Shown here: in pieces, positions 44,340 to 54,649 of the stretch
Numbering within the stretch: the stretch's first letter is position 1
Layout of the letters: every line of letters begins with the position of its first letter
Source of the DNA: Coffea arabica
Taxonomy: Eukaryota > Streptophyta > Magnoliopsida > Gentianales > Rubiaceae
Reading direction: 5' to 3'
NCBI RefSeq assembly: GCF_036785885.1
Contig: NC_092314.1
Location: 15,893,638 to 15,957,637, forward strand
DNA: 64,000 nucleotides
The notes under the pieces: model-generated
What the model was told of the DNA's origin: nothing
The model's input: only the letters and a program-made list of their open reading frames with translations
Databases searched by the model: none
Position numbers and translations under genes: made by a program

Positions 44340-44690
44340 CCTTGCTAGGACAAGACGTGGGCACGTCTTATTGACTTTTTATGATAAAGTTGGCTAATTA
44401 CGAGTTACAACATACCCTCAAGACGTGGGCACGTCATGTTGGTCCATAGTTTTCTGATGATGGAATTGGATAGTTGTGCATTACCACATACCCTTAACGC
44501 GTGGGCACGTTTTGTTGGGAAAAAGTCTTCTAACCAAAAAAACATTAAAAACAAAAAATAAATGCCAAATTTGAAAAACATAAGATAAACATAGTGAAAC
44601 ACATAATATTAGTGAACAAACAATAAAAAAAGAATTTGATTGCCTCCCAATAAGCGTCTTGGTTTAACGTCTTTGATTAGAGATGGTCGA
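44340..44690 (-). repeat. Athila-like 3' spacer with three GACGTGGGCACGTC-type motifs
   Basis: GACGTGGGCACGTC occurs at 44354-44367 and 44422-44435, and ACGCGTGGGCACGT at 44497-44510. The phrase GATTGCCTCCCAATAAGCG (44638) is a familiar Athila trailer sequence. The motif is nearly self-complementary. Confidence 0.6.
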
Positions 44691-44698
44691 ATATTGTT

Positions 44699-46168
44699 CA
44701 AGTAGCATAAGTGGGATCTTCAAGATTTATTATCTCCACCTTCTCCATTGAAACACTTTCATAATAGGATTTAAAACATTGACCATTAACCACAAATTTC
44801 TTATCTATCTGCATACTCTGAATTTCCACTGCACTATAGTGAAAAATATTAATCACAACAAATGGACCAGCCCAACGAGAGCGCAACTTACCTAGAAAGA
44901 GCTTTAGATGAGATTGATAGAGAAGAACTCTTTGCCCAACTACAAATGATTTCCTTGCAACTTATTGGTCACGAAAAACCTTAATCTTCTCTTTATATAG
45001 TGTTGCATTCTCGTAAGTTTCATTCCTCAACTCTTCCAATTCTTGTAATTGAAGTTTTCTGTGGACTCCAACCTCATCAAGATCCATGTTGCATTTCTTG
45101 ATCCCCCAATATGCTTTGTGCTCGAGCTCAACCGGTAAATGACACGACTTCTCAAATACCAACCTATAGGGAGATATACCTATAGGATTCTTATAGACTG
45201 TCCTATCAATCTAGAGTACATCGTTCAATTGTGAACTCCAATCCTTCCTATCGGAGCGAACCATCTTCTCCAATATTTATTTAATTTCCCTATTCAAAAT
45301 CTCCGCTTGACCATTCGTTTGGGGGTGATAAGAACTAAATACCTTATGAGTCACTCCATATTTACGAAATACAGCCGCCATCATTTTATTGCAAAAGTGT
45401 TTTTCTCGATGACTTACTATAATTCGTGATACCCCAAAATGAACAAAAATATGTGATTGAATGAAATCTACAACCACTTTAGAATCATTAGTTCGGGTGG
45501 CTTTTATTTTTATCTACTTGGACACATAATCTATGGCCAACAAGATGTAAAGGAAACCAAAAGACGAAGGAAATGGACCCATAAAATCAATACCCCATGC
45601 ATAAAAAATTTCACAAAAAATCATAAGGGTTTTTAGTATCTAATTTTTATGACAAATATTTCTTATCCTTTGGCATCTATCACATGACTTACAAAACAAG
45701 TATGTATCTTTGAAAATTGTGGGCTAATAAAAATCGCTTTCCACTACTTTACAAGCTACTCTTTGTGATCTAAAATGGCCTCCACATGCATAAGAGTGAT
45801 AAAATATTAAAATAGAATTAAATTCACTCTTACTTACACATCTGCGCAGTATTTGATCTGCACATTGCCTCTATAAATAGGGGTTTTTCCATAAGTAATA
45901 CTTAGCATCACGTCTGAGCTTATCTCATTTTGTTTTTGACCAATGTGCAAGTAATTGATTAGTGGTCAAGAAATGAATAATATCCTTTTGGGCCGTTGCT
46001 CAAGTTTGTATAGCTTGGTTTGAAATCAATATATTTCCTAACGTTTCTGTAAAAAAAAAAAAAGAAAGGAATAATATCCGCATACCAAGGAAGAGAGGGA
46101 TTAATAGAAAATAGTTGCTCATTCACAAAAGTTTTCCTCAATATAAAATCATCCTTGACAATAGGCAA
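44699..46168 (-). pseudogene. Athila-like Ty3/gypsy integrase region, decayed
   Basis: The minus strand, across several stops and shifts, reads DEQLFSINPSLPWYADII-type pre-integrase sequence (as VNEQLFSINPSLPWYADII), a zinc-binding HHCC segment (YHSYACGGHF, CKSCDRCQR), core segments [10 protein letters not shown] and KYGVTHKVFSSYHPQTNGQA, then [34 protein letters not shown] and RSRWAGPFVV, ending at a stop beside 44699. The [12 protein letters not shown] and ELEELRxEAYE blocks are diagnostic of Athila. The second catalytic Asp (normally ISDGG) is replaced by His in IIVSHREKHF. Integrase would join element DNA to the chromosome. This copy cannot. Confidence 0.85.
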
Positions 46169-46199
46169 TTGACTCGAATGATCGGCAACTAAATTCTCT

Positions 46200-48155
46200 C
46201 CTCCCTTTTTATCACGGATCTGGGTGTCCTGCGGAGTTCGCGTGGGGGGAGGATTTGGTGGTGCCGTCAGTTTTAGGTGGGGGTTTGAGTGATATACATC
46301 ACACTAGTACTTAAGTAGGGTTAGTGGGTATGTGTAATATATTGGTTTCTGCAATCAATTGGATGGGGATGAAAATGGTCTGGGTCTGGGGGAGGTTAAG
46401 ATACCCTCATGTGAGAAAGATAATGAGGAGCAGCTTCTGAGCTTGGATTTTCTTTCTTTTATTAATTATTATCAGCTATAAGAAACTCGGTGGATCCACA
46501 CACGCTATTATTGATTCTCCAATCCACCAATTGCTGGTTTGGTGTAAAAACAAAAAACTAGTAGTACCTGCTTTCGACCTTTTATTAAGATAGATAGTAT
46601 TTTTTCTTCTCGCTCTTTTCCCTGTGAACAACTTTCTAGGAAGGGAATGACATTAGAGCATGTGGTGGGAATGAGCAATGGAGGCGTTGATGGCCGGAAG
46701 GGGAAGTCGGAGTGTGTTTTTTTTGGGGGGGGGGTTATTTGGCAGATCTGGCGAGGAAGTTTCTTTATTGGACCAATTACTGCTTCATGTTCAAAATAGA
46801 GCACCGAAGACTTTTGAGCAGAGAGCGGTGTGGTTCAATAGTCAACTGCTTGAATTACTTTTCTGTAGTTCCACATTCGATGATGATCCACAACCTGAAT
46901 AGTGCTGAAATCAAATTGCAAATCAGATACTCATTCATTTGATTGAAGAAGCTAAATAAAAGAAAAAAACTTTTAGCTTGGCGCATGTCCAATGCAGTGC
47001 AATCAACAAGATATATTAGTTGATTTACTACTGTCTTTGCTAGCTAGGATCCGAATGCTAAATGATGCCCGAAGATCGAGAAACACGTTCATTTGGTTGC
47101 TTTTTTCGGTTTGCTACAAATCTTATGTCTAGACTCTAGAACTCCTAGCAAACTACCTCAATGTTTAGGCATTGAGGACAGTCCTTCCAACAGTGTTCCA
47201 TTTGGACATGTTTATCCTTTACCCTCAATTAGGTTTTGTACCCTTGTCATGTAAGAGTGAAACAAGGAAAAAATATATACGCAAGAGTAACGTTTATGCT
47301 ACTTTTCTTTAATTCTTTAAAGCAACTAATGTGAAAGAGATAAAAACAATACGGGAAGCAGGTGAAGAACTCTGATTTCAAATCTTCATTTCCTTATTTC
47401 TACTTGAATAGCAAAAGAACATAGCCACAGACGCCCAGAAATACCTATTTATTTAAGAAACTTCTCTGCTTTTCCTAGTCGGTTTTAGCCCCTATTTCAT
47501 ATGCAATCAGTAAAATTTCTCCATCTAATGTAATCTTCCCTTTTGTGCAGCTTAATCAAGTTAGATTTAAAGAGCAGTAGTGCTGATATGGAGCCAAATC
47601 AAGGCAGTTCTATTGAATGCTGTCTGATCTGAATTTACCTACAAGTATATAGAACAGGTCAGCGTCTGTGTACATACTTAGTGTTGGAGGCAAGAGGACT
47701 TGGGGGAGATTTCAGGATTCATAGAATCATAATACCAGCTTGCAATTTACTGAAGTTGAAGTTGCTATTCCATTGTACTAGGAATTTCTGCAGTTGAACT
47801 AAACTTGGTCTATTCCAAAACATGGGCCATTTGGGTTTAGGTGCTTTTTGTGCACTGATTGTAAAACTTGATTTCGGGTATTAATATTTTGTTTTTTTTG
47901 GATATATTCTCACTAATTTCAAGTATTATTATGTTTTGCAATTTTTTATCTTCTCAATATGTAAAGTTGTGTAAGGAGGACTTTGCATATACAAGGACTT
48001 GGAATCTACTTTTCCAAACAGTTTTCCCAATACACTTTGTTGAACATCTTAGGCAGATTGGAATCAGAAAATTTATAGGGGAGGAAGATGAAATAAAGCT
48101 CATAGACATTTTGCAGCATGGGAAATCTTTGAAAAGATGACTCTGTATACAGTTA
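46200..48155. other. No recognised gene
   Basis: Contains a G-run (46726-46735) and two modest open frames (46678-46902 with QRAVWFNSQLLELLF; 47868-48140 with FVEHLRQIGIRKFIGEEDEI), neither of which I can assign to a family. No splice structure or repeats stand out. Confidence 0.35.
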
Positions 48156-48160
48156 TAGAA

Positions 48161-49430
48161 TGACAGGTGTCGTACCTGTGTAATAATAATTACCTACTCA
48201 AAAAAAATACAAATTTGTACATAGCGGTGAGCAGGGTCGAATCCATAGGGACTGGAGATAATTCATTTCTTCCAGAGTCTGAAGTATGGGGGATTTTTGG
48301 AAAATATAAAATAATTAATTAATCAACTAATGAAACAACTAATAGAAATAAACAGGAATTAATCAATAACCAATACAACTCTAGCCAAATGTGCAACTTT
48401 TCAGACACGGTCCATTCAACTGATCATCAATGCAAAGATAATTCAATTACTAATTAATAGATTGGTTATAGTTATCATACACGCGATAAACAACCAGTGT
48501 TTCCTTACTTTTTTTTTCGATAGTTAAGGTACGACCATTAACTATTTCCCTAATCGAGAAATAATCCTAGGTACGACTATAGGATTTAATTTCTCGATTG
48601 CAATAAGAATTAGAAAAACCCAACCCTAACTAACAAACACGCTATGACGGTTCGTTTAAGTTAGATCATACGTTTTCCTAACATGAAACCAATTATGCTA
48701 GTTGCCACTGGTATTAATCAATTGAACAATTACGGATTCAATCAATTAATCTGGCAGAAGATTATTAGATTAATTCGAATATCAAGCACTTGACATTCAA
48801 ATAACATAACAAGCATAAGAAGTTAAATCAGAAAATGCACAAATACCAATGAATAAAAGAAATAAGTAAAATAATTCGATCTCACAGATGTTTGGAACAA
48901 AGTCCTCAAATTGACATTCGACTAGAAAACAAAGATTTAGCTACACATTCTCAGGGGATATCCGCATGACTCCATCGATAACCATTGGTTTTTCCCTAAA
49001 GACTCACTAAATAAGAGACCAGCGGCCGTCTCCTTTTACTTGTTCCCTCCAAGGTAGTAATCACGAGGGATTCCGGCCTTTTTTTCTCTCTTTGTTTCCT
49101 AATTGAAGTCTACTACTTCGGCTGTCCATTGGCCAACTAAAAATAGAATTCTAATTGCAAAAGGAAACTTCTCCAACTAATGCTAATTGTTCCCTAATAA
49201 GACATCTAATAAAAAGTGGTAGTTTCCTAATTTTCATCCAATACTCCTCGTAAACTCCATCTTGAATTGAAAAACTCTTGAAAAATCACCTCTTTTATTA
49301 CTTTTTGCTCCACCTTCCTACAATTGACACAAAATACCAAATATAAGTAGAATCAAGCAATTAATATAATATTTGGTAATATAAACGAGGAAAATAATCA
49401 TAGAATTAATGACAAAAATACAACCTATCA
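48161..49430. mobile_element. Solo LTR, 1.27 kb, TSD TAGAA
   Basis: Starts TGACAGGTGTCGTACCTG and ends ACAACCTATCA. Identical 5-mers TAGAA flank it (48156-48160, 49431-49435). Contains the phrases GCAGGGTCGAATCCATAGGG and GGTACGACCATTAACTATTT, which recur in the repeat starting at 60596. No internal retrotransposon region is attached, so it is a product of LTR-LTR recombination or a tiny non-autonomous element. Confidence 0.8.
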
Positions 49431-49435
49431 TAGAA

Positions 49436-50225
49436 CCTTTGAAGTTTTCATCAGAAGGTTGCAACAGCATATTGTCATTCAAAAAATGTTCCATGGATTG
49501 CCGATAGAGTTCCAAGATAACTAGACTGAATTAAGGAATCGGAAATACTGAGGTGACAAATATGTGTCCATATGACTAGTTTAACTCTCTCTCTCTCTCT
49601 TATATTTTTTTTCTGCTTCTCCTTTTTGTGGTGTTCTCTTGATGAAATCTTCTTTTGTAATGACTTATTGAAGTTGCGATTTCTTGGATGGTTAATGAGC
49701 TAAAAAAAATTTGAATTGCCAATTGATTTCAAGCACTTCCTATTGTATGGCTCAAGATGTTGAAAGAGCTGGATGTTAATGTATTACTTTGCTAGCAATT
49801 ATTTTTAGCTAACCAAAGCTTTTGTATGTTTTCTATTGAATGTTTATCAAAGTAGCAAAATGGGGTTTGTTGGCACCAAGTGATATTCCAAAAAGCTATC
49901 AAATAGCAGGGCTTATGAGTTTAAATTTAATGAGTAGCTACGTTGGTCATGATTCATTAAAAAAAAAAATTTTGCCAAACAATTTGATACCTATAAGAAC
50001 CTGAAAAATGTACAACAGACACATGAGAAGCCAAATTGAAGCTATTTACAGCTAAATTTTCTAATAAAACCACCCAGTAATTTGCTCAGAGAATTAAGAT
50101 TAGCATGCTAAAATGGGATTAAGAAATGTTCATAACAGCATTGGAGAGGAACATTTTCCCACCAAACAGTTAGGCAATAATCAATTATCACTTATTAGAG
50201 AGAAAACTTTCCTGGCCTAAAATGT
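49436..50225. other. No recognised gene; AT-rich
   Basis: Only short (CT)n and poly-A runs are visible. Confidence 0.4.
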
Positions 50226-50229
50226 TTTC

Positions 50230-50610
50230 CTGGTACGCGGGGCATTGCAGATTTGTCAAAAGACTCCTTGCTAATTCTATACTATTGGCGAGGAAGCGCC
50301 ATTTTTCCTAGCAAAACACCTTGACTATTTGCAAGGAACTACTGGTTTTTGTGGGGAGTTTTTAACTTTAGTGGTGAGAAAAGTTTTCTCGCCATAGTAT
50401 TTGAGCTATTAGTGAGGAGGTCAACCCTTGCTATTGATCTGTTTCATTAGCGAGAAAAGCAGCAGCATCCTCACTAATAACTTTTAGCGACGAGCATCTA
50501 GCAAGAAACTTGGCGAGGAAGCATTTTTCTCGCTGAAATTAATTGGCAAGGAAGTCAAAACTTTTGGCGTGGACTTTTGCTCCTCGCCAAATCCCTTTTC
50601 TGTTGCAGTG
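50230..50610 (-). mobile_element. CACTA-type end with subterminal repeats (truncated)
   Basis: Ends with CCCTTTTCTGTTGCAGTG; the complement CACTGCAACAGAAAAGGG is a CACTA-type terminus. Upstream are repeated subterminal motifs GGCGAGGAAGC and TTTCTCGCC in both orientations. No opposite terminus is found in the window. Confidence 0.6.
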
Positions 50611-50849
50611 ATATAGTATCCCTCTTTATATCTATCTTTACTAGATATAGACTTGTTCAATGTTGTTGGTTCTTTTAATTTACATTTGGACACGCAAAAA
50701 AACTAATAATAATAAAGAACTTCAAAGGAAGCTTGGTACTAGAAGAAACTATCCGTTGCTGGTCCACAAGAATTAAAAAAAAAAAACATGAAAGCTTACA
50801 AAACACGCATACGTTATAGTTCTTATAACAAATCAATTAATTAAGAAGT

Positions 50850-50975
50850 CTTAGATATGAAATGTCAACAATACTAATTAAGTCAGATGAAATGTCAACA
50901 ATACTAACTTGGTCTTAGATATGAAATGTCAACAATACTAACTTGGTCCCCATATTAAAGTCAGATGAAATGTCA
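50850..50975 (+). repeat. Local tandem repeats AGATGAAATGTCAACAATACTAA
   Basis: The phrase ATGAAATGTCAACAATACTA is present three times between about 50856 and 50945, and a shorter AGATGAAATGTCAA follows. Confidence 0.8.
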
Positions 50976-50979
50976 AATA

Positions 50980-52160
50980 TGGAAAAAAAAAAAAAGCAAC
51001 TCATAAAGCTGGACGAAGCAAGTTAAACTATCAGACTGATTTCTAAGCAAAACCCGAAATGCTAGAAGTCTTGTTAGCTAATGTTAGGGCTGGTTTTAAC
51101 GATTCATAAGGTTTATGAACTAAGTGATAAGAAGGAATAAATTGTACTAGACCTAATAAATGTCTAGTTCAAATTAATAGCAAACCAATTACTAGACGCC
51201 TTGGTAACCGTTAAAATCAATCATTGAGATTTAATATGAGGGGTTACAAAACTCTTGCTTAGGAAATAAATGCAATGTAATTAATAATAATCCACTAGGA
51301 GGTGAACAAGTAAGGGAATTTTGGTGTCGAATAGCTTTGAGAATTAGCTACTATAATTTATTGAATTGGGAGACAAATTAACATGTGGAGTTATTAATAA
51401 GTGATAGTATTAAATATTTTTAAAATTTAAAGTATAGTTCGTAAAGTATAATGTATCAAGAATTTATTACGTATTTTTATAGTTTAGTTGAAAAGTATGA
51501 ATATTTTTGAAATATATGAACTACACAAGCTTTTATTGTGGTATACTTTTAAATGTGTATTGTACAAGTGTAATAGAAGCCTTTACTAACTAGGAAAATT
51601 CGTATAAATGAAGCATTTCCACCAAAAAAATCTTGAACGAAGATAAAATTCGTATAAAAAAAAAAAAAAACAACATTCAGATCTCCAAATGGCATTCAAT
51701 TCAAAATCTTGATGGCATCCAAAATATCCATTTTTGAGGGACTTTGTTTCCTTTCTCAGGAGCAGGATTGGGTACGTTTCACTCCGTCGATGCTGAATTC
51801 TTTCACATTGTAATGGCATGGCACGATGAAGAAGCACATATATACATATATTGAACATTCTGCACGTCTTGTATCAATCACACTAATTCTAGCAGGTCCA
51901 AGGTACAGAAGTTTATGATGTAACTGAGATAGAGATCATCAATTGTAGTAGATGATCAAATAGATTTATTTATTCAACACGACAACAACATAAGAAGAGA
52001 GCACTCGAACTGAGTACTCATTACATGCTTCCCCTGTTGATTCTACACCAATTCAAAGAGAAGCCGCATAAGTCTTTTACACACATAGGAAATCAACCAT
52101 TAAAAGCAAACACAACATAACATATTAAGGTAATAATATAGGTGTCATGGATCCTGTGTC
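50980..52160. other. No recognised gene
   Basis: AT-rich flank downstream (3') of the Cys-rich gene. No homology seen on either strand. An AATAAATAA phrase at 52166-52178 on the minus strand fits a poly(A) signal for that gene. Confidence 0.4.
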
Positions 52161-52180
52161 ACGCCCTTATTTATTTAGCA

Positions 52181-53295
52181 TTAATTTTTGACCTCATCTC
52201 CGGATGTAGCTTCAGTAGGTTGACAGCATCTTTGGCAATGTCCATGGTACCAGTGGCAGCAACCATGTCTGCAAGTCTCCTCAGCAGGTGGACAGCATCT
52301 TTGGCAATGTCCATGGTACCAGTGGCAGCAACCATGTCTGCACCGATGTTCAGGGGTCTCCTCAGCAGGTGGACAGCATCTTTGGCAATGTCCATGGTAC
52401 CAGCGGCAGCAACCATGTCTGCAACGATGTTCAGGGGTCTCCTCAGCAGGTGGACAGCATCTTTGGCAATGTCCATGGTACCAGCGGCAGCAACCATGTC
52501 TGCAACGATCTGCGGTTACGGTATCCTCATCTCCAGATGTGGCTTCAGGGGTCTCCTCGGCAGTTTGACAGCATCTTTGGCAGCGTCCATGGTACCAGTG
52601 GCAGCAACCATGTCTGCAACGATCTTCGCTTATGCTATCCTGATGAACCTCGCCTGAACTGGCATCGTGGACACCAGTGGTATTCACGCTCTTCTGATCT
52701 GTTTCAAGACACAAGGAGACATAAATATTTGGAGCTTTATCTTAAGCTGCGAACGTTAGGTGACTGGCTAGGCTGAAAATTTGCAAGATATATGCAAAGA
52801 AAAGAATACTATGGATTAAACAAAACAGTCTAGGCATATAAGATGGTGCGACTTGGATATGAATTATTTTGCTTTAAATTATAATTAGAAGCATTTAGTT
52901 TGGTTTTCGACGTTAGTTTAACCTTTGGTGCGACACTATGGAACGTGTATCCTTACAGCAATACTATAAGGATGCATGAAAAATTAGATGTGCCACTAAC
53001 CATTGATAGAAGCAACCCAATTTACTTTTGCTAAACACTGAAAAAGATATTAGCACATTAATATGACTTGCTTGATAATATACAAATAGCCTTCCATAAA
53101 AATTCACATCCCAATAATGAGTCTCCAAATCTCCATTCATTTAAGTATTTAGGTGCAGCCAAAAAAAAAAAGGAAGAAAGGAAAAAAAAAAAAAAAAAAG
53201 GACTAGGCACCTGCAGCTGTTGCATCAGAGGAAATATGGAGCACAAGTGCAAAGAGAACACCAATAAGAAAGAGCAAATTTTTTGAAGATGCCAT
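52181..53295 (-). CDS. Secreted Cys/His-rich repeat protein (GRP/nodulin-like signal peptide), 200 aa
   Basis: Exon 1 is 53295-53211 and exon 2 is 52698-52181. The 512-bp intron has GT (53210-53209) and AG (52700-52699), and the phase fits (85 + 518 nt = 200 codons plus TAA). Residues 1-28 (MASSKNLLFL...) are a signal peptide like those of plant GRP/nodulin proteins. An acidic stretch (29-54) follows, then five modules of the type CRHGCCHWYHGHCQRCC at residues 56-72, 94-110, 121-137, 148-164 and 171-187: C-x3-CC-x6-C-x2-CC, six Cys each, thirty in total, basic and His-rich. Linkers such as PPAEETPEH are acidic. The module resembles the single C-terminal Cys motif of some GRP-family proteins. 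Five in tandem suggests a precursor cut into small disulfide-bonded peptides, or a multi-site metal binder. Both are inferences. It is likely apoplastic. TATA box and poly(A)-like signal are in place, and no lesion is seen. Confidence 0.8.
52195..52620 (-). repeat. 81-bp tandem coding repeat of the Cys-rich gene
   Basis: TGGACAGCATCTTTGGCAAT followed by GTCCATGGTACCAG(T/C)GGCAGC recurs five times. Three units are 81 bp and nearly identical, and the outer units differ more. This fits recent expansion by unequal exchange. Confidence 0.9.
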
Positions 53296-53373
53296 TTGAT
53301 CACAACCTCACTCAAAATGTAAATAATGTGCTAAATTATTGATATCGAGTGATAAGTGCATTGAGTTGCAGCC

Positions 53374-53383
53374 CTATTTATAG
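53374..53383 (-). promoter_or_regulatory. TATA box of the Cys-rich gene
   Basis: Minus strand CTATAAATAG, about 80 bases upstream of the ATG at 53295. Confidence 0.7.
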
Positions 53384-53399
53384 GAACTAGGAGGGGAAC

Positions 53400-54640
53400 A
53401 CCATGCCTTGCGTGGAATGAATATTTTAGGGTTAATTTCAAAAACCTCCCTTGAGGGTTTTCATAATTTCACTAGCACCCTTGTTATATCCAATAATACA
53501 TTGAGCTCCCTTCTGATGTTGATCGGACCTAATGTTAATCTCATCAGGGGCAAATTGACCATAATGCCCTCACTAAAATAGCTTTTTTCAAGATTTTTAG
53601 AAGCACAATATAATCTTCCAATCTTACCAAGATACCATCAAAACCTGGTGCCAAAATTTAACAACTTTACTAAAAGTAATTTCTCTGTTGGTTGGTAAGC
53701 CTTGGAGACGAGCTTTCGGAGCTGAACTTTAAGCTCCGAAAATCTTTAATTGGGTGAAGGAAGATTGCTGCCAAAAGTGCGTTATCAGCTATATTCCTTG
53801 ACATCTATAAAAGGTAAAAGGTGGAAACTTTTTTAATTGAATGGTATGGTACCATGAATAAACTCGTTAAGTTGATAAGATGAACATTCTGGCCATAAGA
53901 AATGTTTAAAATGTAGCCAGTGGACATGACGAGTCATTTGAGGTCCACACCATGATATCTTGATGTTATATGAGCAATTTATGATGGATAATGCCATGCA
54001 TTATTGTTCTTTCTATTATGTGAAAATGGATGAAATATACATAGCTGGTGAATTAAGTAGACTGTATCGATTTTGATATGTAAGTACGACTCTCTGATTG
54101 GTTGCTCATTTTTTGTCTTCTAGGACAAATCTCCCAAAATAAGTTTATATGGTGTTTCATTGCTGAATCACGAACATTCCTATAGTAAAAATTTTAGTCT
54201 TAAATCAGGTTGAACTAATTATATGGAGGGAAAATTTTAGATGCTAAGTGACTGATTCACTCCTCATTTTGTCATGTACTATCCCAAAAAAAAAAGGCTG
54301 GCTAATTAGTTTGTTAATAAGGACCTTATAAGATCACCTCCAAAAGTAAGTTGTTGTATTATCTCTTTGTCGAGTTTTTATCATGAACATTTTTTAGGGA
54401 AATTAATCTTCAATTAGCTTGGACTACATTGTCTTAAATTAGTTAAGTTTTTGCAGTAGAAAATAGAAATATGCTGTAGTACAAATTCAATTATCTAGTA
54501 ATTAGATTACTATTTTCGATGCCTTTATCTGTTTACCACTAATTGAAATCCACCGTGAATGTTGAACAACTAAGATGGGAACTGTGCTCATGACATTATT
54601 GTGCGTTAATTTTTTTTTAGTTGCTATGTGGTCGATGAAT
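53400..54640. other. No recognised gene; upstream flank of the Cys-rich gene
   Basis: Starts with a MITE-like phrase GGGTTAATTTCAAAAACCTC at 53430, for which I find no inverted partner. The rest is AT-rich. Confidence 0.4.
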
Positions 54641-54649
54641 TTCTATAAC

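Noticed and set aside
47868..48140. 90-codon open frame ending GEEDEIKLIDILQHGKSLKR
   Set aside because: Looks protein-like at the end, but the first half is AT-rich hydrophobic translation, and no family is recognised.
52142..52657. 171-codon forward frame (and another, 52288-52776) over the Cys-rich gene
   Set aside because: Antisense shadows kept open by the 81-bp repeat. The minus strand has the signal peptide exon, splice sites and TATA box.
53430..53600. MITE suggested by GGGTTAATTTCAAAAACC
   Set aside because: No inverted partner or target duplication found downstream.
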